From Parabacteroides distasonis (GTDB taxonomy: Bacteria > Bacteroidota > Bacteroidia > Bacteroidales > Tannerellaceae): a DNA stretch of 64,000 bases. Positions within the stretch are counted from its first letter, which is position 1. Every line of letters begins with the position of its first letter. The translations under genes and the position numbers were made by a program. The stretch is taken from NCBI GenBank assembly GCA_021531775.1, contig JAFBIU010000004.1, forward strand, positions 62,001 through 126,000, in the 5' to 3' direction. The notes under the pieces were generated by a model. It was given only the letters and a program-made list of their open reading frames with translations. It was not told the origin of the DNA and did not search any database. Shown piece after piece: positions 40,501 to 49,174 of the stretch.

Positions 40501-43260
40501 TTATTGTTTGGATGCAGTCATCTGTTCATACATCGTGAAAAGGCATTCCAATCGTGCCTCATCATTCGCAAAGGGATAACCGGGATAACAGCTTTCTACG
40601 AGATTGTCCAATCGTTCGTGAGCCTCCCGTAGATCTTGCGGCATCCGGTCGGGATCATACAATTCTGCCAATGTTTTTCCGAGATGATATTCCCTCGTGA
40701 CCAATACCTCTTCAGCAGCTTCCGCAATCTCCTGCTTTTTGGAATCGGAAATTTTAGGAAATGGGAAGGTATTGTAGCAGAGTTGGGCCGAATATCGATA
40801 ACGAGTTTCTAATCTTCCTCCCACAGTTTTTACCCAAACCATGTGCATGGCAGAGGTTAGAATACCGAAAAGCCAAGTTTCTGCATCGTATAGAGCGAAA
40901 GCTGCATTTGAAATAACAATATCAGCTCCAAGATGGCCAATGGGAATATAATACCTATTTTCAGATGAAACACTAGGTATAATAATTTTCTCAGCATCCA
41001 TTGGATGTTCCCTAAATTGATGAGGCTTTTTTGCTAACTCTTGACCATCTTTTGACTCATGTAATCTGAAAATTCTATTCGCGTCAATCCTTGCTTTTAT
41101 CGGAGGTATCGATTCTGCCAACGCTAACTGATCATCATCAATCCACAAACAATATGCCTCTTTATCTTTAATGAATTCCTCAGAACCATAGATTCGCCTA
41201 ATCAGCACTCCTGATTGCGGATATTCATCCAACAACTGTTTCCTTTGATAAGCATCCAATCTCAAATACTTATGTTCCCTGCCGTCATAAGGCATGCAAC
41301 CAAAGCATAATTTCGGCAAACCTGCAGGATCTACGTTATTTTTCCTGACTATAGTTTTACTGTTTGCTATCAAATATGGACTTATATAATTCACCGATAT
41401 GGCATGTTCCTTATCAAATATTCTCTTTGGTAAGTTACTCTCTGTATTGGCAACTCCAATGATGGCACAAGTTACCCCAGCGTTATATTTTGCATTATTT
41501 GTCCATTTGAAAGACCTATGAGCAAACGTAATTTCAAGATTTTTCCTGAATATTTCTGGCCATAATACACCGACTTGTTCTCCTTGACAAATCGAATTGG
41601 TCGTCACAAAAGCATATTTAGCAGTAGTATTTTGAACGTATAAAGCTCCACATTGAAACCAACAACAGATATAATCAAGTATGAGACAATTATTAACCCC
41701 TTTAAATATATTGGCCACATCTTTCTTCTGCTCGTTTGACTGTAGCTTACTCCCCAAATAAGGCGGATTTCCAAACACAAAAACCTCTTCATCCATCGTA
41801 TGCGGACAAACCTCATCCCAATCCAAGCGGCAGGCATTGCCACAGACAATTTGAGTGATATTTTTCAGAGGCAGAGCCTCAGTGATCACTCCAAAATCCT
41901 CATTGAACTTTCTGTTCATCTGATGTTCCGCCAACCAAAGGGACAACATGGCTACTTCGTGTGGAAAATCAAGCAGCTCAATGCCATAGAACTGGTCAAG
42001 ACGAATCATGCTGTTTATGATCATCAACACCCGATCCTCCCCTTGGCAAAGCCGTTGCAGTTTCAGAATGTCCATCTCCAACAAACGGAGCGTTTTATAC
42101 GTAATGATCAGAAAGTTGCCACTGCCACAGGCCGGGTCGAAAAACTTCATGCGGCTCATCCGGTGCAACAGCGCATTTCCCTCCTTCACGATGGATCCGC
42201 ACTCTTTGGCATATTTCGCTACTGTGATACCCCGCAACTCCCTAAGTTGCCGTACTCTATCGTAACGTGCTTTCAGCTTGTTGTATGATTCACGCAACTC
42301 ATCCAAAAACAGCGGATTGATCACCTTCATGATGTTAGGCACACTGGTGTAGTGCATCCCCTGATTGGCTCGCACTTCCGGGTTGACCACGGCCTGAATC
42401 ATGGAACCGAAGATGTCGGGATTGATGTCTTTCCAGTCCAGTTCGCCACATTCGATGATGATTTTCCGTGCCTTGGCTCCCATGCGCGGAATCTGAATAT
42501 GCTTTGAAAAGAGGCCTCCATTGACATACGGAAATTGCGTCACAATGGTGGGAATGTCACTGCTTCGGGGCGAGAGGTTCATCACGTTAAACGTTTCGTC
42601 CAGATAATCCGATAGGTCACTCCCATCCTCTTTGGTGTATCGGATAATGGAGGAGGTAAACAGTCCATCTTCGAAGATGCCGGTATCCTCGGCAAAGAAG
42701 CAGAACAGTAGGCGGGTGATGAAGATGTTCAAGTCATGCAGGTCCGTATCGCTGTTGAAATCGTTGTAGGCACGAAGCTCATCATGTAGTTTCGCCAGTT
42801 TCTCGGCTGCCTTGACATCTGCCGGATTCTCTCCCACATAATGCACACGCTCCACATCCATCAACGGATAGAAAAAGGCAAAGTCGCAATGGAGTCGATC
42901 CAACAGGTTTTCGTAGGTATCCTTCTCGCGCAGGTCGTAGGCAAGGATCGTCTGTCCATCACTCACCGCCACGATTTTGGGTGCCGCTTTCAGCACCTGA
43001 CTATCGGACTTCAACTGTTCGAGCAGATCCGTCATCTGGTGTCTCTTCGATGGGCGAAAGCACAATAATCCTTTAATGAGCAGACCGTCGAATGTCTTCA
43101 GAATGCCCTTTCCCTCTTTGTACCGCTCAATGTCGCGTTCGCTTTTACCAAAGGAGTAGAGCAACCGGTAGCCCACCTCATGGGCAGGCATGTCACCATT
43201 CCGGAATGCCATCAGACGCTCCTCTATCTCCCTATAGCCCAGCTGTGTTTTCTTTGCCAT
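40501..43260 (-). CDS. N6-adenine DNA methyltransferase, MmeI-like, no obvious nuclease
   Basis: A 919-residue class I SAM-dependent methyltransferase. Motif I is FFDPACGSGNFLI near residue 372 and motif IV is VFGNPPYLGS near residue 497, the gamma-type order. The long N-terminal helical region and C-terminal specificity region resemble the MmeI/type IIL layout, but I see no PD-ExK nuclease motif in the N-terminus. The C-terminal stretch encoded by about 40,840-41,780 is clearly AT-richer than the rest, which suggests exchange of the target-recognition domain. It is the first gene of the operon, so its promoter should lie in the repeat-rich gap beginning at 43261. Confidence 0.9.
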   Translation of the reverse strand: MAKKTQLGYREIEERLMAFRNGDMPAHEVGYRLLYSFGKSERDIERYKEGKGILKTFDGLLIKGLLCFRPSKRHQMTDLLEQLKSDSQVLKAAPKIVAVSDGQTILAYDLREKDTYENLLDRLHCDFAFFYPLMDVERVHYVGENPADVKAAEKLAKLHDELRAYNDFNSDTDLHDLNIFITRLLFCFFAEDTGIFEDGLFTSSIIRYTKEDGSDLSDYLDETFNVMNLSPRSSDIPTIVTQFPYVNGGLFSKHIQIPRMGAKARKIIIECGELDWKDINPDIFGSMIQAVVNPEVRANQGMHYTSVPNIMKVINPLFLDELRESYNKLKARYDRVRQLRELRGITVAKYAKECGSIVKEGNALLHRMSRMKFFDPACGSGNFLIITYKTLRLLEMDILKLQRLCQGEDRVLMIINSMIRLDQFYGIELLDFPHEVAMLSLWLAEHQMNRKFNEDFGVITEALPLKNITQIVCGNACRLDWDEVCPHTMDEEVFVFGNPPYLGSKLQSNEQKKDVANIFKGVNNCLILDYICCWFQCGALYVQNTTAKYAFVTTNSICQGEQVGVLWPEIFRKNLEITFAHRSFKWTNNAKYNAGVTCAIIGVANTESNLPKRIFDKEHAISVNYISPYLIANSKTIVRKNNVDPAGLPKLCFGCMPYDGREHKYLRLDAYQRKQLLDEYPQSGVLIRRIYGSEEFIKDKEAYCLWIDDDQLALAESIPPIKARIDANRIFRLHESKDGQELAKKPHQFREHPMDAEKIIIPSVSSENRYYIPIGHLGADIVISNAAFALYDAETWLFGILTSAMHMVWVKTVGGRLETRYRYSAQLCYNTFPFPKISDSKKQEIAEAAEEVLVTREYHLGKTLAELYDPDRMPQDLREAHERLDNLVESCYPGYPFANDEARLECLFTMYEQMTASKQ

Positions 43261-43328
43261 AGGCGTTTCCTTTCTATTGTTTTAGGGCAAAAGCACTTAT
43301 CGGCGATTGATGGGCCACAACAACAGGA

Positions 43329-43496
43329 CCTCACGATAGGAGATAAAAAAATGGCGTGCGCCTTTCCTTATCATTATCGTGAGGCCCTGAGAACTGCCCA
43401 TAACACCTGATAAGTTATGCCCACGCCTATGAAGCGCAGACACTAACAACTTATCCTTCGGTGTTATAATCATTGAAATTTCTCAGGTTTCACGAT
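43329..43496. repeat. Nested inverted repeats
   Basis: CCTCACGATA (43329-43338) pairs with TATCGTGAGG (43375-43384). ATCGTGA (43376-43382) can instead pair with TCACGAT (43490-43496). CCTGAGA (43386-43392) pairs with TCTCAGG (43481-43487), and ATAACACC-TGATAAGTT (43400-43416) pairs with AACTTATC-ctt-CGGTGTTAT (43448-43467). The shared arm means two alternative folds are possible. Confidence 0.65.
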
Positions 43497-43617
43497 AAAC
43501 CGAATAACTGCTAATGCTGTTATTAAACTTTACTACAAAATGGCTGCACCCCTACCCTTAGGGTGTGCAACACGTGGCAAATGTACAATAAAAAAACTGA
43601 TATTCGCAAAAAATGTG

Positions 43618-43625
43618 TACTTTTG
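43618..43625 (+). promoter_or_regulatory. Promoter-like TACTTTTG before the tandem array
   Basis: TAnnTTTG match. A transcript starting just after it would carry the tandem repeats in a leader of about 340 bases before ATG 43974. Confidence 0.4.
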
Positions 43626-43641
43626 TAGGATGCTACAGGCT

Positions 43642-43775
43642 ACTGTAGGGGTTCAGCCGTTTTTACTGTGGGGTTCGCGAGGCCCGACAGTAGGGGTTGG
43701 TGCCCGTGGACTGTGGGGGTTGGTGTAGGAGGCCATAGAGGTTGACGCAGGAAGCCGCGGGGTAGCCATGCAGGT
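43642..43775 (+). repeat. Six tandem 22-23-bp iteron-like units
   Basis: Units start at 43642, 43665, 43687, 43710, 43732 and 43754 (spacing 23, 22, 23, 22, 22). The core of the first four is ACTGTrGGGGTT with small variations (ACAGTAGGGGTT, ACTGTGGGGTT). Units five and six are degenerate (GCCATAGAGGTT, GCCGCGGGGTAG). Roughly two helical turns between units would place all cores on one face of the DNA. Units are contiguous, with no spacers. Confidence 0.75.
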
Positions 43776-43805
43776 ATTAGGAGATGAAAATTTATTACTT
43801 TACTA

Positions 43806-43943
43806 TTTTACTTTTTTACTTTTTGGTAGGTACAACCTACTCTCCATGGAGTTTATTATATATAATATATATATATAATAAAAACTTGATCCCACCTATG
43901 TAAGGTACCAATTAGTAAAAAAGTAAAAAGTAAAAAAGTAAAA
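43806..43943. repeat. AT-rich tract with perfect 19-bp inverted repeat
   Basis: TTTTACTTTTTTACTTTTT (43806-43824) is the exact reverse complement of 43925-43943. The right arm is a run of AGTAAAAA units. Between the arms lie a GTAGGT/ACCTAC hairpin (43826-43840) and an alternating TA stretch (43857-43880) that should melt easily. Confidence 0.75.
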
Positions 43944-43973
43944 AACTTCAGTGTTAAACATAAATCTTAGAGA

Positions 43974-45974
43974 ATGGTAGAGAATCTACTCGATCTTATT
44001 TCAAGCACCTATCACGATACGGTGCTCACCGACAAATGGGCAAACGGTCTGTTTGGCGAAATCGTTGACATCAAGGGCGATGGCAACTATCGTTTTGTGG
44101 ATTACGGCATGGATGCTGACGGCAAACCGTACAAAGTGCACCTAACGAAGGAAGATGAGATGGCATGCCCGGTCGTTGCCACTGGCTTTGTCGCCTACTG
44201 GCTACACAACAGGAATCAGCGAGTGAAAGACATCTTTGAGGGGTACTTCACCCAACAACTGCAAGCCTACGAGCGGGCGCACGAATATGATGACGATGCC
44301 TGGAAACGAGACCTGAAGCGAGAGTTTGTTGAACGAAAACATCTGTCAGCCGAACATAAAGCCATCCGGACATCCGAGGCAATCTTCCGCTACCTAACCA
44401 AGTCAGACAAAAAACGCATCGAGAGTATCACAACCAACTACCGACGTTTTGTTCGTAAAAAACGTAAAGAGCTCTACCCGCCCGACTATCCGAAGGGCAG
44501 GGAACTCCAAGAGACCTTCTTGGCTCCATTCCGATCTGGAGGAGCCGCTGCGGAGTGTGTCGAATTGATGCGCTTAACGCATAAATTACCTCGTTTTAAA
44601 CCCCAGAATTGGGTAATGACAGAGGTTAGTTTTCAGCAACGCGTAGAGATAGAATTGCTGTATGCAGATATGTATGAACGGGTAGTAGATGAATACATTG
44701 ATATTAAAGAAAACGGTTTATCCTACGATAACAGCATCGTAACAAAGGAAATCCACGAGACCCTGAAAGCCTGTGCCACGCATGACGATCGTTTTCGCTA
44801 TATCACTTCCTTGGTTCAATCTTTTCAGGGCTTTGCAGAGGTCTTCAATCCTCAATCGATGATAGATGATAACAAAAGAATCATTGAGAATTTGGAGAAA
44901 AGACGAAAAAGGTGTGAGGAAATGGCAGACGATGTTGTTGATAAACATACCGGTGAGACGTTAGACAAGCAACAACAAATAAAAGACTATGATTGTCAGA
45001 TACAAAAGTATAAGGAAGATATTGAATACTTGACAGTGGTTCAACAACGTTTTTTCATATTTACACAACCCAATCTGAGACAAAAATATGCAAAAAATGC
45101 AGATTGTGTCATGTGTGGTATTTTGGGTTTTTGGTGGCGACAAATGATAGTTTTTGCCCAACATCTTGCTGCCCTTGCCCTTACTTACGGAATCAAACTG
45201 TCCGACGTACAACAGCAATGCGGAGTATATCTGATACAACGATTTGTGTCAGTTTTCTATGTTGATGATCGCTATGTAACAAGTCACGAACAAGCCCTCA
45301 GATTACTGCATGAGATAGCAAGCAAACAAGCGAAGACCGACAAAGAAAACTCCGTAAAGCCCAACACCGAGGCTGAACCGGATCAGCGCATCACCACGGA
45401 AGAGGCAACACCACAACCCGAGCAGTCCCAAACGAGAAAGACCCAGACTAAATCCTCCAAACAATCAAAAAAGGAGGGTAAACAGGCTAATAAGCCTTTG
45501 GTGTACTATACGCTCAAATATATCAACCAGAATCCTACGAGATATACACGGATCGACTTTGTGCATCGGAAATTGGAAGAATGGAGATGGATGGTTGAAA
45601 CAACTTCCATTGAATCTTATGAACAATTATTTAGTGGCACCCATGCAGATTGCCAATTGAAATGGGCCGGAGATGCTCCTACCTTATACAAATTGATGCA
45701 AGAGTTGTTGAAACAACCTTTCATCGAAAGGTACAAAGGGTGTAGTGCAAGATCCATCGTACTAAGCCAATTCAGTGACAAATTCAACCAGCATACGGAA
45801 CGGGTGTCAAACGATGATCTGCAAAAGATCAAGTATATCATCTACCTGTTAAATCCGAAATCTAATATACCCATGACAGGCAGACGTGGCAACGAAACCC
45901 TCGACATATCGGACGAAGCCTTGGCAGAGGCCATGCTGTATAGCGGAGAACTCAGCAACAGTAGCCATGCCTAA
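43974..45974 (+). CDS. Large protein of unknown function, first gene of a primase-like set
   Basis: A 666-residue protein I do not recognise. The N-terminal 90 residues look compact (GLFGEIVDIKGDGNYRFVDY). A charged helical middle includes a likely coiled coil around residues 300-360 (NLEKRRKRCEEMADDVVD, QIKDYDCQIQKYKEDIEYL). A low-complexity Lys/Gln/Thr linker (about 455-510) precedes a C-terminal domain with LKWAGDAPTLYKLMQELLK, faintly like C-domains in Bacteroides mobile-element regulators. The middle and the segment near 45,570-45,860 are AT-richer than the ends. Position right after iteron-like repeats makes a replication or regulatory DNA-binding role possible, but no motif proves it. 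Confidence 0.65.
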   Translation: MVENLLDLISSTYHDTVLTDKWANGLFGEIVDIKGDGNYRFVDYGMDADGKPYKVHLTKEDEMACPVVATGFVAYWLHNRNQRVKDIFEGYFTQQLQAYERAHEYDDDAWKRDLKREFVERKHLSAEHKAIRTSEAIFRYLTKSDKKRIESITTNYRRFVRKKRKELYPPDYPKGRELQETFLAPFRSGGAAAECVELMRLTHKLPRFKPQNWVMTEVSFQQRVEIELLYADMYERVVDEYIDIKENGLSYDNSIVTKEIHETLKACATHDDRFRYITSLVQSFQGFAEVFNPQSMIDDNKRIIENLEKRRKRCEEMADDVVDKHTGETLDKQQQIKDYDCQIQKYKEDIEYLTVVQQRFFIFTQPNLRQKYAKNADCVMCGILGFWWRQMIVFAQHLAALALTYGIKLSDVQQQCGVYLIQRFVSVFYVDDRYVTSHEQALRLLHEIASKQAKTDKENSVKPNTEAEPDQRITTEEATPQPEQSQTRKTQTKSSKQSKKEGKQANKPLVYYTLKYINQNPTRYTRIDFVHRKLEEWRWMVETTSIESYEQLFSGTHADCQLKWAGDAPTLYKLMQELLKQPFIERYKGCSARSIVLSQFSDKFNQHTERVSNDDLQKIKYIIYLLNPKSNIPMTGRRGNETLDISDEALAEAMLYSGELSNSSHA

Positions 45975-45978
45975 TAGT

Positions 45979-46092
45979 TGTCAGCATTGTCAGTATTTTT
46001 GTCAGCACAGTAAAAAAATTTCAATAGTCGGGATCGTTTGATTTTCAGTATGATTCCGACTTTTTTCTATCAGCAGATTCATGCTGTCAGCA
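45979..46092 (+). repeat. TGTCAGCA repeats between two genes
   Basis: TGTCAGCA at 45979, 46000 and 46085, and TGTCAGTA at 45988. Three are packed in 29 bases and the fourth lies beyond the terminator. Possible protein-binding sites upstream of the OB-like gene. Confidence 0.45.
46027..46066 (+). terminator. Rho-independent terminator after the 666-residue gene
   Basis: GTCGGGATC/GATTCCGAC stem (nine pairs with one G-U) followed directly by TTTTTT. Confidence 0.7.
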
Positions 46093-46191
46093 TTTTGATT
46101 TGTTTTTTGATGACAAAAACCGCACTTCTTCAATCTATAGTAGGAGCAGCATTGCTTCGTACGGGATAAAATTTTTACATAAAAACAATCT

Positions 46192-46533
46192 ATGGGAAAA
46201 CAAAAAATGACAGCGATTATCGCTAATGCTACCACTGTTCAGAGTTTCCAAAAGAAGGATGGAACGAAGAGCCAATCTGCCGTTCTTCATCTCATGGAAA
46301 TCTGCAACAACCCACACCCATTGGAGTTGGCTGTCAAGGTGACGGGCGAACTTGTCAACTATGCAGCCTGTGTCGGCATGACCGTAGAGGTGGAGTACAT
46401 CAATCGCGTCTTTGTCTTCCGTGACAAACAGACGAACCGGAAGTGTTTCGGGAACGATGTGTATGCACACTCCATTCGGGTCGTGGATGCGGATCGCAGT
46501 GCTATGTTAAACCAAAACGAGAAGGAGGAGTAA
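46192..46533 (+). CDS. OB-fold-like (DUF3127-type) protein
   Basis: A 113-residue protein with alternating beta segments like those in DUF3127/SSB-like OB folds: TAIIANATTVQSFQKKDGTK, LAVKVTGELVNYAACVGMTV, VEVEYINRVFVF, YAHSIRVVD. A start at the internal ATG 46207 is possible. It lies directly upstream of the primase-like gene with a purine-rich GGAGGAG between them. Single-stranded DNA binding next to a primase-helicase is plausible but inferred. Confidence 0.6.
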   Translation: MGKQKMTAIIANATTVQSFQKKDGTKSQSAVLHLMEICNNPHPLELAVKVTGELVNYAACVGMTVEVEYINRVFVFRDKQTNRKCFGNDVYAHSIRVVDADRSAMLNQNEKEE

Positions 46534-46536
46534 GTG

Positions 46537-48990
46537 ATGGATCAAAATCTACACATTGAGCAAACAGGTGCTGGTAAAAGTACCTCGAAACCGGCTATAG
46601 GAAAACACCGGAAGGGAACCCTCATGAAACAATACAGAACCACTCTTGGGGCTAAACGGATGACGATTGAGGATTTCCACCAGTGTATTGTGGATTGCAC
46701 CTATCAATCTGAGATAGATGCTATGCTGCAGGCATTCCAGGACGGCACTCTGACAGAGCGTATAGGCAAGAATGGAGACGTGGAACGCGACGATGCGGGC
46801 AACGTCATCATGGAGCCTCTGGGAAAACAATTGAAGGAACAGTTGCCCTACTTCGTCTGCCAAGCAAAGTTAACCGGTCGTCGTCTTTTCGAACATGCCC
46901 AAGACTTCACGGGATATGCACCGGTCGATATCGACCATCTCACACCCGAACAGCTCCTGATGGTGATGGAGCGTATGCCGCAATTCCCCTGGGTAAAAGA
47001 GGCACACGTCAGTTGCCGCCGGGAGGGAGCGCATTTCATTGTAGCGATGGGGAGGATTGATGTGGACAAAAACTTGCCGCCCCAAGAGCGCAAGGAGGCT
47101 TACGAGTGCGAGTACAAGCGCAGATATGCCGAGATCACCAGCTTCATCCAACGAGAGTTAGGGGTTAAGGTCGATGGACAATGCAAGGATGTGCTCCGGG
47201 GTTTCTTTGTGAGTGCTGACCCGAATGCGTTCATCCGGCCGGACGAGGAGTTGGAAGTGTTTCCGTATCAGGGAACACCCGCTCCCAGCAACCAGCCAAA
47301 GGTTCGTGCAGTACAGGCACACGACGAGCAGGGTCAGCCGGGTACTACTACTACACAATCGGCCCCCTCACCCACAGTTCCTCAGCCCCCTTTTAACCCG
47401 GGGCTCATCAAAGCCTACTTGCCGAAGCATCCCTACAAGCCCTCGGGACGTCACAACTGGTGGATCAGTTTTGCACAGTATCTGAAGTGGAAAGGGGTTC
47501 CGCAAAACCAACTAGCTATTTATCAACAGGTGATGCAGTTTCAATTGCTGATGTTCAATCATATCCTGCCCGATGACCCTTGCCTCCGTTCTGCTACTGA
47601 GGTGCAGGAGGCCATGAGCTGGGGTTTTGAACATAGCGAGACGGAGCAGGAACGGCAAGCTGTCGAAGCCCATGTACCCCAGCCGATCGAGGAATCCGCG
47701 GACTACAACGACTCCGAGTTCCGAGCCGTGGCACAGTCGTTGGCCCGCAAAGTCATCGGCCTGAAACAGAGTATTCAGGGTGTGCCGGATGAAACCATCA
47801 TGCCTATCCTGATCGGCATCATGCCATTGCTGATGACCTATGCCACGAACGTCACATATCGCTATTGTGACGGTAAAACCATGCGACTCAACGGTATGAG
47901 TCTGATCGTCGGCGAGCAGGGCAGCAAGAAGTCAGCGGTGAAATACAAGCTCGACCTCTGGAAGCGACCCATCCGAGAGAGTGATCAGAAGGCTCGAGAG
48001 AAACTGGATGCCTATAAGGAGAAGCGAAAGAACCGGAAAGCCAACGAGAAACTTGAGCCTGAACCGACGGATACGATCCTCGAGGTACCCATCACCATCT
48101 CGTGTAGTGCTCTACTGAAGCGCATGAAGAATGCCAAAGGCCGGCATCTCTATTCCTTCTGTGAAGAGATCGACACCCTCCTGAAAACCAATGGTGCCGG
48201 TTCCTGGTCCACCAAGTACGACATCTATCGTTATTCTTGTGACAATGCCGAATGGGGCCAGGACTTTAACGGTGACCAGTCGGAATCGGGAATCGTGCCA
48301 GTAGCCTACAATTGGACCATTCTCGGCACGTACGGCTCATTCGAAAAGTGCTTCAAGGGGGACAACGTAGAGAACGGTCTGGGTTCCCGTGTGATGCTGG
48401 CCCGTATGCCGGGGAATCGGTTTGCCCACATGCCCACTTATCAGGAAGAGCCTCAGGCCGACATTGACTGCATCCTGAAGGCGGTCGATATCCTGCGCGG
48501 TTCAAGTGGTTTTTACGAGATGCCACGTCTGCGCAAACGTATCACCCAATGGTGCGATGCAAAAGCTGATGAGGCACGCGATCATGATGACAACGTGCTC
48601 GACACGTTCCGCAAGCGCAGTGCCCTGATGGGATTCCGTTGTGGTGTGATTTACCACCTACTCGAACAACACGAGACAGAGAGTAACAACTGCTTGGAGT
48701 TCGCAGAACTGATGGCCGAGTACATCCTGAAGAATCAATGCGAAATGCTGGGCAGTATGCTCTTAAAAAAGACATCCCGCCTGCTGGACGGCACAGGTTA
48801 TCAATCGCGCAACAAGTCGCTCTTCGACGAACTGGGAGATACGTTCGACTGGGAGACGATCCAGCAGCTTCGTCCGCAGACCAAGTATGGCGCCCTCCGC
48901 ACCATGATCTCGAAGTGGAAAAAGGAGGGCCTCATCGAAGAGGTCGCTAAGAACAACTGGCAGAAAAAGGGTGCAACCAGTGCTTCCTAA
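46537..48990 (+). CDS. BT4734-like N-domain plus DUF3987 primase/helicase-like protein
   Basis: An 817-residue two-part protein. The first 230 residues match the BT4734-like (VirE N-terminal) pattern: YFVCQAKLTGRRLF, FTGYAPVDIDHLTPEQLL. A short middle domain (KHPYKPSGRHNWWISFAQYL) leads to a DUF3987 ATPase-like domain with a Walker A-like LIVGEQGSKKSAVKY, then LYSFCEEIDTLLKTNGAG and VLARMPGNRF-type segments. The C-terminus ends in a winged-helix-like region. Family members occur in mobile or phage-like regions and resemble primase-helicases. ATG 46537 is used; GTG 46534 is an alternative. A strong GGAGGAG precedes it, unusual for this genome. Confidence 0.82.
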   Translation: MDQNLHIEQTGAGKSTSKPAIGKHRKGTLMKQYRTTLGAKRMTIEDFHQCIVDCTYQSEIDAMLQAFQDGTLTERIGKNGDVERDDAGNVIMEPLGKQLKEQLPYFVCQAKLTGRRLFEHAQDFTGYAPVDIDHLTPEQLLMVMERMPQFPWVKEAHVSCRREGAHFIVAMGRIDVDKNLPPQERKEAYECEYKRRYAEITSFIQRELGVKVDGQCKDVLRGFFVSADPNAFIRPDEELEVFPYQGTPAPSNQPKVRAVQAHDEQGQPGTTTTQSAPSPTVPQPPFNPGLIKAYLPKHPYKPSGRHNWWISFAQYLKWKGVPQNQLAIYQQVMQFQLLMFNHILPDDPCLRSATEVQEAMSWGFEHSETEQERQAVEAHVPQPIEESADYNDSEFRAVAQSLARKVIGLKQSIQGVPDETIMPILIGIMPLLMTYATNVTYRYCDGKTMRLNGMSLIVGEQGSKKSAVKYKLDLWKRPIRESDQKAREKLDAYKEKRKNRKANEKLEPEPTDTILEVPITISCSALLKRMKNAKGRHLYSFCEEIDTLLKTNGAGSWSTKYDIYRYSCDNAEWGQDFNGDQSESGIVPVAYNWTILGTYGSFEKCFKGDNVENGLGSRVMLARMPGNRFAHMPTYQEEPQADIDCILKAVDILRGSSGFYEMPRLRKRITQWCDAKADEARDHDDNVLDTFRKRSALMGFRCGVIYHLLEQHETESNNCLEFAELMAEYILKNQCEMLGSMLLKKTSRLLDGTGYQSRNKSLFDELGDTFDWETIQQLRPQTKYGALRTMISKWKKEGLIEEVAKNNWQKKGATSAS

Positions 48991-49085
48991 CGGGTACCCC
49001 AAGGGGTAAACCGGCAGATTGAAAAAAGTAGGGATTTTTCGCTGATTTTCTGACTGAAAAGTTTGGAGGTTATCAGAAAAATCCC

Positions 49086-49093
49086 TATATTTG
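49086..49093 (+). promoter_or_regulatory. Bacteroidetes -7 box (TATATTTG) for the HU gene
   Basis: Consensus with a TTTGG element about 20 bases upstream; the leader to ATG 49175 is about 80 bases. The 184-bp gap contains no gene. Confidence 0.6.
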
Positions 49094-49174
49094 TAACGTA
49101 ATAACCGATGAGGTGATTTCGGTTTAAAAGAAATAATCATCGTACTGGTTTTTCCCGATTCATTCATTTTCATT

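Larger units (their letters stand above)
43261..43973. promoter_or_regulatory. 713-bp gene-free divergent region with three repeat systems
   Basis: No convincing gene. From left to right it holds a set of nested inverted repeats (43329-43496), a TACTTTTG box (43618-43625), six tandem 22-23-bp units (43642-43775), and an AT-rich tract bounded by a perfect 19-bp inverted repeat (43806-43943). It separates the leftward methyltransferase operon from the rightward primase-like operon. Iterons followed by an AT-rich tract is the usual form of plasmid-type origins; control of one or both operons is the alternative. Confidence 0.6.

Noticed and set aside
43540-43728. A 62-codon ORF in the origin-like gap
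   Set aside because: It reads through the tandem repeats, has no homology I recognise and no good start context; composition explains it.
43642-43775. CRISPR array
   Set aside because: The units are contiguous 22-23-bp tandem repeats with no spacers and no cas genes nearby.
48995-49008. TACCCC/GGGGTA hairpin as a terminator
   Set aside because: Only two bases separate the arms, so a stable hairpin with that pairing cannot form, and no T-tract follows.
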